Source: Paludibacterium yongneupense DSM 18731 (GTDB lineage: Bacteria > Pseudomonadota > Gammaproteobacteria > Burkholderiales > Chromobacteriaceae). Taken from it: a DNA stretch of 64,000 nucleotides. Below, piece after piece: positions 39,507-49,068 of the stretch (the stretch's first letter is position 1; each line of letters opens with the position of its first letter). The notes beneath the pieces are model-generated. The model was not told where the DNA came from, searched no databases, and worked only from the letters and a program-made list of their open reading frames with translations. The stretch spans positions 62,001 to 126,000 of the forward strand of contig NZ_AUGZ01000009.1 of the NCBI RefSeq assembly GCF_000422925.1. The letters are read 5' to 3'. The translations under genes were made by a program, and so were the position numbers.

Positions 39507-40769
39507 ATGGAAGTTCGTAAACTGGCCAGCCGACGCTGGTGGTATGTCATGCCTGTCATTTTCATCACCTATAGCCTGGCCTATCTCGACCGTGCCAACT
39601 ACGGCTTTGCCGCCGCGGCCGGGATAGAGCGCGATCTGGGGATCAGCCATGGCATGGCTTCGCTGATAGGCGCCTTGTTTTTTCTGGGTTATTTCATTTT
39701 CCAGGTGCCGGGTGCGATCTATGCCGAACGCCGCAGTGTAAAAAAGCTGGTGTTTTGCTGCCTGGTGCTGTGGGGGGTCTGCGCAACGGCGACCGGGATG
39801 GTGAGCAATATCCCGGCACTTATGGCGATACGTTTTCTGCTCGGCGCCGTGGAGGCGGCCGTGATGCCGGCCATGCTGATTTACATCAGCCACTGGTTCA
39901 CGCGTTCGGAACGGTCACGCGCGAATACCTTTCTGATTCTGGGCAATCCGGTGACCGTGCTGTGGATGTCGGTGCTTACCGGCTATGTCATCAACGCCCT
40001 GGGCTGGCGTCAGATGTTCATCATCGAAGGTTTTCCGGCTGTGATCTGGGCCGTGATGTGGTGGTGGCTCGTGAGCGACCGGCCGGCCGATGCCCGCTGG
40101 TTGAGCCTGGTCGAGAAGGATGCCATCGAACAGACCCTGCGCGATGAACAAAAGGGTCTCGTGCCGGTGCGCAACTATCGCGAGGCATTCAGTTCGCCGA
40201 TAGTGTTGCGGCTGTGTGCGCAATACTTCTGCTGGAGCATCGGCGTTTACGGTTTCATGTTGTGGCTGCCGTCGATTCTGAAAAAGGCTTCCGGTCTCGG
40301 TTTCGTCGCCACGGGCTGGCTGTCGGCGACGCCCTACCTGGCGGCAGTGGCGGCCATGATCACGGTGTCATGGTTATCTGATCGCATGCAGAATCGCAAG
40401 CACTTCGTGTGGCCTTGCCTGCTGGTCGGGGCGCTCGCCTTTGTCGCGTCCTACTGGGTCGGCAGCCAGCATTTCTGGCTGTCGTTTGCGCTGCTGGTGA
40501 TTGCCGGTGCCGCGATGTACGCGCCCTACGGGCCTTTCTTCGCCATTGTGACCGAACTGCTGCCGCGCAATGTGGCCGGAGGTGCCATGGCGCTGATCAA
40601 CGGCATGGGGGCACTCGGGTCGTTCTGCGGCTCGTGGTTCGTCGGCTATCTGAACGGCGCGACCGGTACGCCTGCCGCCGGCTACGCCTTCATGGCGCTG
40701 GCGCTGTTGTCTTCGGTGTTGCTGACCTTGAGCGTACGTATGGTACCGCCGGTGGCGGTGGAGTTCTGA
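39507..40769 (+). CDS. kguT: 2-ketogluconate transporter (MFS, anion:cation symporter family)
   Basis: The 420-residue major facilitator has twelve membrane helices. The ACS-family features YLDRANYGFAAA after helix 1 and the loop 2-3 motif (GAIYAERRSVKK) are visible. These transporters import sugar acids with protons. A GAGGAG lies upstream of the start. It sits between the kinase and the reductase of the 2-ketogluconate pathway, which defines the likely substrate. Confidence 0.88.
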   Translation: MEVRKLASRRWWYVMPVIFITYSLAYLDRANYGFAAAAGIERDLGISHGMASLIGALFFLGYFIFQVPGAIYAERRSVKKLVFCCLVLWGVCATATGMVSNIPALMAIRFLLGAVEAAVMPAMLIYISHWFTRSERSRANTFLILGNPVTVLWMSVLTGYVINALGWRQMFIIEGFPAVIWAVMWWWLVSDRPADARWLSLVEKDAIEQTLRDEQKGLVPVRNYREAFSSPIVLRLCAQYFCWSIGVYGFMLWLPSILKKASGLGFVATGWLSATPYLAAVAAMITVSWLSDRMQNRKHFVWPCLLVGALAFVASYWVGSQHFWLSFALLVIAGAAMYAPYGPFFAIVTELLPRNVAGGAMALINGMGALGSFCGSWFVGYLNGATGTPAAGYAFMALALLSSVLLTLSVRMVPPVAVEF

Positions 40770-40783
40770 GTGTCGTAATCATT

Positions 40784-40812
40784 GCCGGCCTCCGCTCGGG
40801 GTGGAGGCCGGC
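40784..40812 (+). other. Stem-loop in the kguT-kguD gap
   Basis: GCCGGCCTCC pairs perfectly with GGAGGCCGGC around a 9-nt loop, 15 nt before the kguD start. It has no T-tract. It may protect the mRNA 3' end or tune kguD expression. Confidence 0.5.
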
Positions 40813-40827
40813 CCGGGAGTGAGTCAT

Positions 40828-41811
40828 ATGCCAAAGCGTGTCGTCGTTTACCGGGCCTTGCCGCCCGATTTGCTGGCCGAACTGGAGGCCCGTTTCGATG
40901 TCAGTTATTTTCCGCGTGTCACGGACGAAAACAGGGCCGCGTTCATGGCGGCAACGGTGCGTGCCAACGGCCTGATCGGGTCGACCCTGCCGCTGGGCGA
41001 GGCGGAACTGGGTCCGGCCAGCGAGCTGGAGGTCGTGTCGACCATTTCTGTCGGCTATGACTCCATCGACCTTGAATTCCTGAACCGGCGCGGCATCCTG
41101 CTTGCCCATACCCCGGGCGTACTGACGGAAACCACGGCCGATACCGTTTTCGCCCTGATCCTGGCCAGTGCGCGCCGCATCGTCGAGCTGGCCGGCTACG
41201 TGAAGGCGGGGCGCTGGCGCAGCAGTATAGGCGATGCCTTGTTCGGCACCGACGTGCACGGCAAGACGCTCGGCTTGATCGGCCTCGGCCGCATCGGCAT
41301 GGCCGTCGCCCGCCGCGCCCGCCTCGGTTTCGACATGAATATCGTCTATCACAATCTTGAGACGGTAGAGGAGGCGGAGCATCTGTTCGATGCGCGGCGA
41401 TTACCGCTGGACGCCTTGCTCGGCTGCGCCGACTTCGTCTGCGTGGTATTGCCTTTATCGCCGCAGACCGAAAAGCTGATCGGGGCGCGCGAATTTGCCC
41501 TGATGCGACCGGAGGCTTTCTTCATCAATGGTTCGCGGGGACGCATCGTCGACGAGGAGGCGCTGATCGATGCGCTGCGACAAGGGCGGATTCGGGGCGC
41601 GGGCCTCGATGTCTTCGCTCGGGAGCCGCTGGCGGCGGATTCTCCGCTGCCGGGCATGGATAATGTGGTCGCGTTGCCGCATATCGGATCGGCTACGCAC
41701 GAGACGCGGCGTGCGATGGCGCGCATGGCGGTGGATAACCTGATTGCGGCGCTCGAGGGGCGGCGCCCGGCTGCACTGGCCAATCCGCAGCACTGGCGCG
41801 CAGGTCGCTGA
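40828..41811 (+). CDS. kguD: 2-keto-6-phosphogluconate reductase (D-2-hydroxyacid dehydrogenase family)
   Basis: The 327-residue NAD(P)-dependent enzyme has a Rossmann motif GLIGLGRIGMAVARRA and the catalytic set Arg (NGSRGRIVDEEAL), Glu and His (LPHIGSATHETR). It would reduce 2-keto-6-phosphogluconate to 6-phosphogluconate, which enters the Entner-Doudoroff or pentose phosphate pathway. GlyR-like glyoxylate/hydroxypyruvate reductases are close relatives, so the call leans on the operon. A GTG at 40801 is possible, but the ATG at 40828 with GGGAGTGAG upstream fits better. Confidence 0.86.
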   Translation: MPKRVVVYRALPPDLLAELEARFDVSYFPRVTDENRAAFMAATVRANGLIGSTLPLGEAELGPASELEVVSTISVGYDSIDLEFLNRRGILLAHTPGVLTETTADTVFALILASARRIVELAGYVKAGRWRSSIGDALFGTDVHGKTLGLIGLGRIGMAVARRARLGFDMNIVYHNLETVEEAEHLFDARRLPLDALLGCADFVCVVLPLSPQTEKLIGAREFALMRPEAFFINGSRGRIVDEEALIDALRQGRIRGAGLDVFAREPLAADSPLPGMDNVVALPHIGSATHETRRAMARMAVDNLIAALEGRRPAALANPQHWRAGR

Positions 41812-41847
41812 AAAAAAAACGGGGCGACGCTTGCGCGTACGCCCCGT
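41811..41847 (-). terminator. Rho-independent terminator of acs
   Basis: ACGGGGCG pairs with CGCCCCGT around a 13-nt loop, followed on the minus strand by nine T residues. It starts 18 nt after the acs stop and directly abuts the facing kguD stop. Confidence 0.85.
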
Positions 41848-41865
41848 CCGACCCCCGCGTCGGAA

Positions 41866-43833
41866 TCAGATCGATTCTTGCAGTTGTGCCAGGATCTGCG
41901 GATTTTCCAGCGTCGAGACGTCCTGCACGATGTCTTCGCCGCGGGCCAGCGAACGCAGCAGTCGGCGCATGATTTTGCCGGAACGGGTCTTGGGCAGGTT
42001 CTCGCCGAAACGGATTTCGTCCGGCTGTGCGATTTTGCCGATTTCGTGCGCAACCCATTGCTTGAGATTGTCGGCGATTTTCTTGGCTTCATCGCCGACC
42101 GGGCGCTCGCCTTTGAGGACAACGAAGGCGACGACGGCCTCGCCCTTGATCTCGTGCGGTTTGCCGACCACGGCAGCCTCGGCTACCAAGGGGTTGGCCA
42201 CCAGTGCGGACTCGATCTCCATCGTTCCCAGGCGGTGCCCGGATACGTTCAGCACATCATCGATGCGGCCCATGATCCAGAAATAGCCGTTCTCGTCGCG
42301 GTGGGCCGAATCCCCTGCCAGATAGTAGCGGCCCTCGAACTCGTCCGGGAAGTAGGTTTTGCGGAAGCGGTCCGGGTCGCCCCATATGGTGCGCACCAGG
42401 CTGGGGAAGGGCTTCTTGATGACGAGGAACCCTCCTTTGCCAGGCTCCACCGGCGCACCCGATTCGTCGACGATATCGGCGATGATGCCGGGCAGCGGCA
42501 GCGTGCAAGAACCGGGCTTGGTCGGAATCGCACCGGGAAGCGGCGAGATCATGGCCGAACCGGTCTCGGTCTGCCACCATGTGTCGATGATGGGGCAGCG
42601 GGAGCCGCCGACGACTTCCTGGTACCAGATCCAGGCCTCCGGATTGATCGGCTCGCCGACCGTGCCGAGCACGCGCAGACTGCTCAGGTCGTACTGGCGC
42701 GGCAACTCGCTGCCGAGCTTGATCAGCGAGCGGATCGCTGTCGGGGCGGTATAGAACAGCGATACCTTGTGGCGCTCTATCATGCTCCAGAAGCGCCCGG
42801 CATCGGGGTAGGTCGGAATTCCTTCGAATATCACCTGCGTCGCGCCTATGCCAAGCGGGCCATAGCAGATGTAAGAGTGGCCGGTGATCCAGCCGACATC
42901 GGCCGTGCACCAGTACACATCGTTCGGTTTGTAGTCGAAAATCCACCGGAAACTGTTGATCGCGCCGAGCAGATAGCCGGCTGATGAGTGCTGGATGCCT
43001 TTCGGCTTGCCGGTCGATCCCGATGTATACAGAATGAATAACGGATCTTCCGCCCCCATCCACTCCGGTTCGCAGGTTTCCGCCTGGCCTTCGATCAGCT
43101 TGTGCCACCATACATCGCGGTTTGCCTGCCATGCGTCGGCGCCATTGTCGGTGCGCTGGTAGACCACGACATGCTGTACCGATTCGCAGCCGCCGATGGC
43201 CAGTGCCTCGTCGGTCGTGCTTTTCAGCGGGACGGTCTTGCCGCCGCGCACGCCTTCGTTGGCAGTGATGACCATACGTGCGCCTGCATCCTGGATGCGG
43301 TCGCGCAGCGCGCCGGCCGAAAACCCCCCGAATACCACCGAGTGTATCGCACCGATGCGGGCACAGGCCTGCATGGCCACTATGGACTCGATCACCATCG
43401 GCATATAGATCACCACACGGTCGCCGCGCCCGACGCCCAGGCTTTTGAGGCCGTTGGCGAACTGGCACACGCGCCGGTGCAACTCGGCATAGGTGACGCG
43501 CGTCACTTCTCCGTTGTCGGCTTCAAAAATCAGGGCGATTTTATTGGCATTGAGCGGCAGGTGCCGATCGAGGCAGTTGTACGAGACATTGAGCACGCCG
43601 TCGTCGAACCACTTGAAAAATGGCGCTTTGCTGTCGTCCAGCACGCGCGAAAAAGGCTTTTTCCAGCTCAGCAGCTCGCGCCCCAGTTCACCCCAGAACG
43701 ACAGGTAGTGGTCATCGGCTTGTTCGCACAGGGCGTTGTACGCTTCCATCCCGGAGACGGAAGCTTTGCGGCGGAAATCGTCGGAAGGCGGAAAGCTGCG
43801 GGTTTCCTTCAGTATCGATTCGAGTGTGGACAT
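41866..43833 (-). CDS. acs: Acetyl-CoA synthetase
   Basis: The 655-residue AMP-forming enzyme activates acetate to acetyl-CoA. Motifs are the P-loop [48 protein letters not shown] and the C-terminal [11 protein letters not shown], whose Lys is the known acetylation-control site. AAGGGA lies upstream of the ATG at 43833. It is the last gene of the yjcH-actP-acs unit, 61 nt after actP, and ends in a strong terminator. It works with ActP to scavenge acetate. Confidence 0.96.
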   Translation of the reverse strand: MSTLESILKETRSFPPSDDFRRKASVSGMEAYNALCEQADDHYLSFWGELGRELLSWKKPFSRVLDDSKAPFFKWFDDGVLNVSYNCLDRHLPLNANKIALIFEADNGEVTRVTYAELHRRVCQFANGLKSLGVGRGDRVVIYMPMVIESIVAMQACARIGAIHSVVFGGFSAGALRDRIQDAGARMVITANEGVRGGKTVPLKSTTDEALAIGGCESVQHVVVYQRTDNGADAWQANRDVWWHKLIEGQAETCEPEWMGAEDPLFILYTSGSTGKPKGIQHSSAGYLLGAINSFRWIFDYKPNDVYWCTADVGWITGHSYICYGPLGIGATQVIFEGIPTYPDAGRFWSMIERHKVSLFYTAPTAIRSLIKLGSELPRQYDLSSLRVLGTVGEPINPEAWIWYQEVVGGSRCPIIDTWWQTETGSAMISPLPGAIPTKPGSCTLPLPGIIADIVDESGAPVEPGKGGFLVIKKPFPSLVRTIWGDPDRFRKTYFPDEFEGRYYLAGDSAHRDENGYFWIMGRIDDVLNVSGHRLGTMEIESALVANPLVAEAAVVGKPHEIKGEAVVAFVVLKGERPVGDEAKKIADNLKQWVAHEIGKIAQPDEIRFGENLPKTRSGKIMRRLLRSLARGEDIVQDVSTLENPQILAQLQESI

Positions 43834-43894
43834 CGCTTTTTCCCTTGCTTGCGGCGGCGCCGTCCCCGGCGCCGCCATCATGGATGAATGCCGT

Positions 43895-45568
43895 TCAGTG
43901 CTTGGACGAACCCGAGGCGCCTATGCCTGTCATGGCTCGTACGAACTGGCCATCGAAGCGCGCGCGTTCTTCCGCCGCCTGCTTGGACATGTCGAGTACC
44001 GAGATCAGCCAGGTGCTGATAAAGCACAGCGTGATGGAGAACAGGGCCGGGTTCTTGTACGGGAAGATCGCCGCTTTGTGATGCAGTACGTCGACCCAGA
44101 CCGTCGGCCCTATCACGATCAGTCCCACCGCCGTGATCAGCCCGATGAAGCCGCCGACGACGGCGCCGCGCGTGCTCAGGCCTCGCCAGAACATCGACAG
44201 GAACAAGATGGGGAAGTTGGCCGATGCGGCGATGGAGAAGGCCAGGCCGACCATGAAGGCGATGTTTTGTTTTTCGAAGGCGATGCCGAGCACGATCGCC
44301 ACCACGCCGAGGGCGAGTGTGGTCAGCTTGGAGACGCGGACCTCGTCGGCTTCGTTGGCGCGTCCTTTCTTGATCACGGAGGCATACAGATCATGCGAGA
44401 CCGCTGACGCGCCGGAAAGCGTCAGGCCGGCGACCACGGCCAGGATGGTGGCGAAAGCCACTGCCGAGATGAAGCCGAGGAACAGGTTGCCGCCGATGGC
44501 GCGAGCCAGATGGATGGCGGCCATATTGCTGCCGCCGATCAACTGCGTGACCGGCTTGCCGTCCTTGATCACGGTTTCCATGAAACCGGGCTGGTTGAGA
44601 ACCAGCATGATGGCCCCGAACCCGATGATGAAGGTCAGTATGTAGAAATAGCCGATGAATCCCGTCGCGTAGAACACCGATTTACGCGCGGCGCGGGCGT
44701 CGGAAACGGTGAAGAAGCGCATCAGGATGTGCGGCAGGCCGGCGGTACCGAACATGAGTGCCAGGCCCAGCGAGATCGCGTCGATCGGATTGGATACCAG
44801 CCCGCCAGGCGACATGATGGCCAGGTGCTTGGGATGCAGCGCGGTGGCCTGACGGAACATCGTCTCGACACTGAAACCCGAATAGTAGAGCACCATGACG
44901 GCCATGAAAGTGGCACCGGCGAGCAGCATGACAGCCTTGATGATCTGCACCCAGGTCGTGGCCAGCATGCCACCGAATGTGACATACAGCACCATCAGTA
45001 TGCCGACCATCACCACGGCCGTGGTGTACTGCATGCCGAACAGAAGCTGGATCAGCTTTCCTGCGCCGACCATCTGTGCGATCAGGTAGATGGCAACGAC
45101 CACCAGCGTCCCGGTGGCGGCGAAGCAGCGTACCGGTGTCTGACTCAGACGGTAGGATGCGACATCGGCGAAGGTGTACTTGCCGAGGTTGCGCAGGCGT
45201 TCGGCGACGAGGAACAGAATGATCGGCCAACCGACCAGAAAGCCCATCGAGTAGATCAGCCCGTCATAGCCTTTCTCGAACACCATGGCGGAAATGCCGA
45301 GAAAGGAGGCGGCGGACATGTAATCGCCTGCGATCGCCAATCCGTTCTGCAGACCGGTGATGCTGCCGCCGGCGGCGTAGAAGTCGCTGGCCGAGCGCGT
45401 GCGGCGTGCGGCCCACCAGGTGATGTACAGCGTCAGGGCCACGAAGGCAAAAAACATGACGATGGCCTGGATGTTCAGGGGCTGGCGCTTGACCTCGCCA
45501 GCGATTCCTTCAGCCAGAGCCAGCGTGGGCATGAGACCCAGTGCGGCCAGATAGCGGGTTCGCAGCAT
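43895..45568 (-). CDS. actP: Cation/acetate symporter
   Basis: The 557-residue sodium:solute symporter has an N-terminal signal-like segment ([21 protein letters not shown]) and about 13 further helices. Family motifs are [29 protein letters not shown] and the [22 protein letters not shown] stretch. It imports acetate and other short carboxylates. The start is set by a 1-bp TAATG junction with yjcH. An upstream ORF extension lies in the yjcH gene and is not real. Confidence 0.95.
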   Translation of the reverse strand: MLRTRYLAALGLMPTLALAEGIAGEVKRQPLNIQAIVMFFAFVALTLYITWWAARRTRSASDFYAAGGSITGLQNGLAIAGDYMSAASFLGISAMVFEKGYDGLIYSMGFLVGWPIILFLVAERLRNLGKYTFADVASYRLSQTPVRCFAATGTLVVVAIYLIAQMVGAGKLIQLLFGMQYTTAVVMVGILMVLYVTFGGMLATTWVQIIKAVMLLAGATFMAVMVLYYSGFSVETMFRQATALHPKHLAIMSPGGLVSNPIDAISLGLALMFGTAGLPHILMRFFTVSDARAARKSVFYATGFIGYFYILTFIIGFGAIMLVLNQPGFMETVIKDGKPVTQLIGGSNMAAIHLARAIGGNLFLGFISAVAFATILAVVAGLTLSGASAVSHDLYASVIKKGRANEADEVRVSKLTTLALGVVAIVLGIAFEKQNIAFMVGLAFSIAASANFPILFLSMFWRGLSTRGAVVGGFIGLITAVGLIVIGPTVWVDVLHHKAAIFPYKNPALFSITLCFISTWLISVLDMSKQAAEERARFDGQFVRAMTGIGASGSSKH

Positions 45569-45876
45569 TATCGGCTCTCCTCGATGATTTCGCGGTTCAG
45601 GCGGTCGAACTCGTTGTTGGCGCGGAAGACATAGACTCCGGTCAGACAGAACGCGGACAGGATGATGAAAATGCCGACCGGAATGCCGACGGTCGTGACG
45701 CTGCCCGCTGCGAGAGGCGTGCCGAGCGTGGCTGGCGAGAAGGCCAGCATGACGATAAAGCCGTAGTAGATCACCAGCATGATGAGGGTGAGGCGCCAAC
45801 CCAGGCCCGTTTTCTTGTGCACGAGTTCTCTGAATTTGGGATTGGTCTGTATCTTCAGAAGAAGATCATCGTTCAT
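45568..45876 (-). CDS. yjcH: DUF485 family inner membrane protein
   Basis: The 102-residue protein with two membrane helices (residues about 26-46 and 60-82) matches the YjcH/DUF485 family always found with ActP. Its function is not established; an accessory role for the symporter is likely. AAGGAGG lies 6-7 nt upstream of the ATG. Its TAA overlaps the actP ATG. It begins the acetate operon and is divergent from the LysR gene. Confidence 0.92.
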   Translation of the reverse strand: MNDDLLLKIQTNPKFRELVHKKTGLGWRLTLIMLVIYYGFIVMLAFSPATLGTPLAAGSVTTVGIPVGIFIILSAFCLTGVYVFRANNEFDRLNREIIEESR

Positions 45877-46153
45877 TGCATCCTCCTTTGTCTGCGCTTT
45901 GTGGGGAGCGCTGAGCCAAACATAATTGAGAGCAGGCCGTGTTTGCTAATCGCATTTTCTGATGTGGCGGATTTGTCTGGCCGATGATGCGTTGCAAAAT
46001 TCTTTAATAATCATGATGTTGCAGTTGGTTTTTCACTCTAATGGCGATTTGTGCGGGTTCGGGGTTTTCGTGTATCCGATTAAAGTTGAATATTCGGATG
46101 GGATGTGACGACAATAGCGAAGGCACTCATGCCATCGCGGGGAGCGGGGGGCG
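45877..46153. promoter_or_regulatory. Divergent promoter region between the acetate operon and a LysR gene
   Basis: The 277-nt region is AT-rich in its middle (45940-46100). Toward the LysR gene, TTGAAT (46086-46091) and GACAAT are separated by 18 nt. No clear promoter could be fixed for yjcH. LysR-type boxes (T-N11-A) cannot be assigned with confidence. Confidence 0.4.
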
Positions 46154-47056
46154 ATGGAAATTTACCAGTTGCGGACTTTTGTCACCGTGGCACAGCAAGG
46201 ACACCTGACTCAGGCGGCGGAGCAGCTGCATTTGTCGCAACCCGCGGTGACGGCTCAAATCAAGGCGCTCGAGGAAGAGATCGGCATGTCTCTGTTCGAG
46301 CGCAGTGCGGGGGGCGTTTCCTTGACCCGGGCCGGGCAGGAGATGCTTCCGCGCGCCCAGCAAATCCTGGAGTCGGCGCGCGAGTTGCTGCATCATGCGC
46401 GCGCCCTGAAAGGGCAGCTGTCGGGGCCGGCGCGGATCGGTATTACGCTGTCCCCCGATATTTTGCGCATCGGGCCCTGGGTTGCCGCCTTATGCGAACG
46501 CTATCCGATGCTGGAGCTGAGCCTGCAGCATGGCGCTACCGTCGAGGTGCTCAATCTGGTGCGCAAGAAAGAACTGGATTGCGGTTTCTTTCTCGGCAAG
46601 AATCCCTATGTCAATGTCGATACGGTGTGGCTGGATGACCTGCCTTTCGTCCTGGCCGCCCCCGCTTCCTGGGATTTGCGGTCCGACGCCATGACGCCGC
46701 GCGATCTTGGACGTCTGCCATGGGTCGGCGTGTCGCAATTTTCCAGTTTGTACCGGCCGACGGCCGAACTGTGGCGCGAGTTGAATATCGCGCCGCGCAA
46801 AAGCGCCGATTGCGGTCTGATGTCGGCGACGCTGGAGCTGGTGCTGGCCGGTGTCGGACTGGCGCTGGTGCGAGAGAGCGATGCGCAGAGCCATGCGGCC
46901 TCCGGCGGTCTGATCCTGGTTCCTGGCGTTCGCAAGTTGCTGGGCCTGCACTTCGTCTATTCTTCGGAAAAGGTCGGGGACCCGGTTGTGGAAGCGCTGC
47001 TGACCGAGTTGCGGGGCGTGTGGCCGCTGGCGCGAAGCGCGCCGGGCGCAGAATGA
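46154..47056 (+). CDS. LysR-family transcriptional regulator
   Basis: The 300-residue regulator has the N-terminal winged helix (MEIYQLRTFVTVAQQGHLTQAAEQLHLSQPAVTAQIKALE) and the periplasmic-binding-like effector domain (about 90-295). It is divergent from yjcH-actP-acs and is followed 15 nt later by a hypothetical gene. LysR proteins often control the divergent operon, so acetate uptake genes are a candidate target, but nothing in the protein fixes the effector. Confidence 0.9.
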   Translation: MEIYQLRTFVTVAQQGHLTQAAEQLHLSQPAVTAQIKALEEEIGMSLFERSAGGVSLTRAGQEMLPRAQQILESARELLHHARALKGQLSGPARIGITLSPDILRIGPWVAALCERYPMLELSLQHGATVEVLNLVRKKELDCGFFLGKNPYVNVDTVWLDDLPFVLAAPASWDLRSDAMTPRDLGRLPWVGVSQFSSLYRPTAELWRELNIAPRKSADCGLMSATLELVLAGVGLALVRESDAQSHAASGGLILVPGVRKLLGLHFVYSSEKVGDPVVEALLTELRGVWPLARSAPGAE

Positions 47057-47071
47057 GCACGGGGTGCTGAC

Positions 47072-47533
47072 ATGCCGTTTTCCTTGATCAACCGGGCGAT
47101 AGGCGACTGCCTCGAAACCCTGCACTACCACAGCCGAAACCTGCATGGGGCGCGGCGCGAGGCTTGCCGCACCTGGCTTGCGGCCTGGTCGTCCGAGGCC
47201 GTGGACCTTGGCGATGGCCGCTTCGACGGCTCCCTGCTGGCCGGTGCATCCTTGTGGCAGGCACAGGCGGATGCGCAGCGCGACTGGCGCCGGGTGGCAG
47301 ACCGTTTTGTCGACGAGTACGGGCATCGCCTGCTCGAACAGTGGCGTCCCGGCTGTGATCATCCGACGCTGGCGCCGTGGTTCACCGCGTTGCAGGTCGG
47401 GCATGTTTCCTATGGCACCCTGTCGCGCTTGACCCGTCAGGTCGGCTATTTCGCGGCGACCCGTGTCGCCTGTGCCGCGGTCAGCGCGTCGAAGGACGCG
47501 CGGCGCGCGTGGCATAGTCATCGCCACTGCTGA
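47072..47533 (+). CDS. Hypothetical protein, 153 residues
   Basis: I do not recognise the family. The sequence is Arg/Trp/His-rich and mainly helical (AIGDCLETLHYHSRNLHGARREACRTWLAAW...), with no signal peptide or membrane segment. The region LTRQVGYFAATRVACAAVSAS recalls phasin-like amphipathic helices only loosely. It follows the LysR gene by 15 nt and is probably co-transcribed with it. Codon use matches the neighbours. Confidence 0.65.
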   Translation: MPFSLINRAIGDCLETLHYHSRNLHGARREACRTWLAAWSSEAVDLGDGRFDGSLLAGASLWQAQADAQRDWRRVADRFVDEYGHRLLEQWRPGCDHPTLAPWFTALQVGHVSYGTLSRLTRQVGYFAATRVACAAVSASKDARRAWHSHRHC

Positions 47534-47604
47534 ATCGCGTTCCCGCGGATTCCCCTATTGGCGATACGGTGTTTTTTGACGGCGGCGGCCGCTAGAATCG
47601 GCTT

Positions 47605-49068
47605 ATGAATGCATTCCACACCCTGGTTTTCGGCCGCCGTTTCCAGACGCTGCCCGCCGCCCTGTTCCGTCAGGTCGAACCGACGCCGCTGGCCGACCCT
47701 TATCCGATTATCGTCAATCCGGCGCTGTGCGCCGAGCTCGGCCTCGATCCCGACTCCCTGTACACGGATGCCGCGCGCGCCGTCCTGTCCGGGACGAGTC
47801 TGCCACCGGCAGTCATGGCGGTCGCCGGCGCCTATGCCGGGCATCAGTTCGGGCACTATGTTCCGCAACTGGGAGATGGCCGCGCCCTGTTGCTCGGCGA
47901 TGTGGCGCGGGCGGACGGAGGTCGCGCCGAAATCCAGCTCAAAGGAGCCGGACCGACGCCGTTCTCGCGGCATGCGGACGGACGCGCGGTCCTGCGTTCC
48001 AGCATTCGCGAGTATCTGTGCAGCGAGGCGATGCATGGACTCGGCATTCCGACGACGCGCGCCTTGTGCCTGTTCGGATCGGACGAGCGCGTGGCGCGCG
48101 AGACGATGGAGACCACGGCGGTAGTGGCGCGGGTGGCTGACAGTTTTCTGCGCTTCGGGCATTTCGAATGGTGCTGCCATAGCGGGCGCAACGATCTGCT
48201 CAAGGAACTGGTCGACCATGCGACCGGGCATTTTTTTCCCGGCTGCCGCCTGGCGGAGCAACCGGTGCTGGCCTTGTTTCGCGAGGTGGTGGCGCGCACG
48301 GCGCGCCTGATCGCGCAATGGCAGTCGGTGGGCTTCTGCCACGGCGTGATGAATACCGACAATATGTCGCTGCTGGGACTGACCCTGGATTACGGACCGT
48401 TCGGTTTCATCGACACCTATCGCTCGGACTTTGTCTGCAATCATTCCGATGACGTTGGCCGCTATGCTTTCAATGAGCAGCCTCGCGTCGGGCTGTGGAA
48501 TCTGTACGCCCTGGCCTCGGCGTTGTTGCCGCTGCAGGACGAAGCCGCGCTGCGCAGTGCACTTGACGAGTACGAGGGACTTTTTCGCACCGCCTGGCTC
48601 GCGCGGATGCGAGCCAAATTGGGGCTGGACGTCGAGCATGAGGACGATGGCGCCCTGATCGAGCGCCTGCTGTCGGCGCTGGAGTCCGCCAACGCCGATT
48701 TCACGGTGTTTTTTCGGCGTTTGTGCGATTTCGCGGCGACGGGCTCGGTTGCGGTTTTCGATGGCGTGCCGGACGACGGGACGGCTTTCTACGGCTGGCT
48801 GGAGCAGTACCGCGAGCGCCTGGAGCTCGACGGCGGCGTATGCATGCGGCGGGCCTGCGCGATGCGGCGCGTCAACCCCTGTTATGTGCTGCGCAATCAC
48901 CTGGCTCAGCGCGCGATCGAGGCGGCCCGCGACGCGCGCGACTATGGCGAGATCGAACGCCTTGCGCGTTGTCTCGCGCATCCATACGATGAGTCGGCCG
49001 AGTTTGCCGACTACGCCGTTCCCCCGCCGCGCGACATGCCGGCGGTGGCGCTCAGCTGTTCGAGCTGA
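47605..49068 (+). CDS. selO: Protein adenylyltransferase SelO (YdiU family)
   Basis: The 487-residue pseudokinase-fold enzyme transfers AMP to protein side chains. It has the family segments GHYVPQLGDGRALLLG, QLKGAGPTPFSRHADGR (ATP-binding Lys), RSSIREYLCSEAMHGLG, NTDNMSLLG and DYGPFGFID with the metal-binding Asn/Asp. The C-terminus ends in SCSS, the bacterial Cys equivalent of the selenocysteine in the mitochondrial protein. It is linked to redox stress in other organisms. Its 3' end overlaps lpxH by 17 bp. Confidence 0.95.
   Translation: MNAFHTLVFGRRFQTLPAALFRQVEPTPLADPYPIIVNPALCAELGLDPDSLYTDAARAVLSGTSLPPAVMAVAGAYAGHQFGHYVPQLGDGRALLLGDVARADGGRAEIQLKGAGPTPFSRHADGRAVLRSSIREYLCSEAMHGLGIPTTRALCLFGSDERVARETMETTAVVARVADSFLRFGHFEWCCHSGRNDLLKELVDHATGHFFPGCRLAEQPVLALFREVVARTARLIAQWQSVGFCHGVMNTDNMSLLGLTLDYGPFGFIDTYRSDFVCNHSDDVGRYAFNEQPRVGLWNLYALASALLPLQDEAALRSALDEYEGLFRTAWLARMRAKLGLDVEHEDDGALIERLLSALESANADFTVFFRRLCDFAATGSVAVFDGVPDDGTAFYGWLEQYRERLELDGGVCMRRACAMRRVNPCYVLRNHLAQRAIEAARDARDYGEIERLARCLAHPYDESAEFADYAVPPPRDMPAVALSCSS

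Noticed and set aside
40739-40750. ATGGTACCG near the end of kguT, like half a kgu operator
   Set aside because: There is no inverted second half, and it lies within coding sequence; likely chance.
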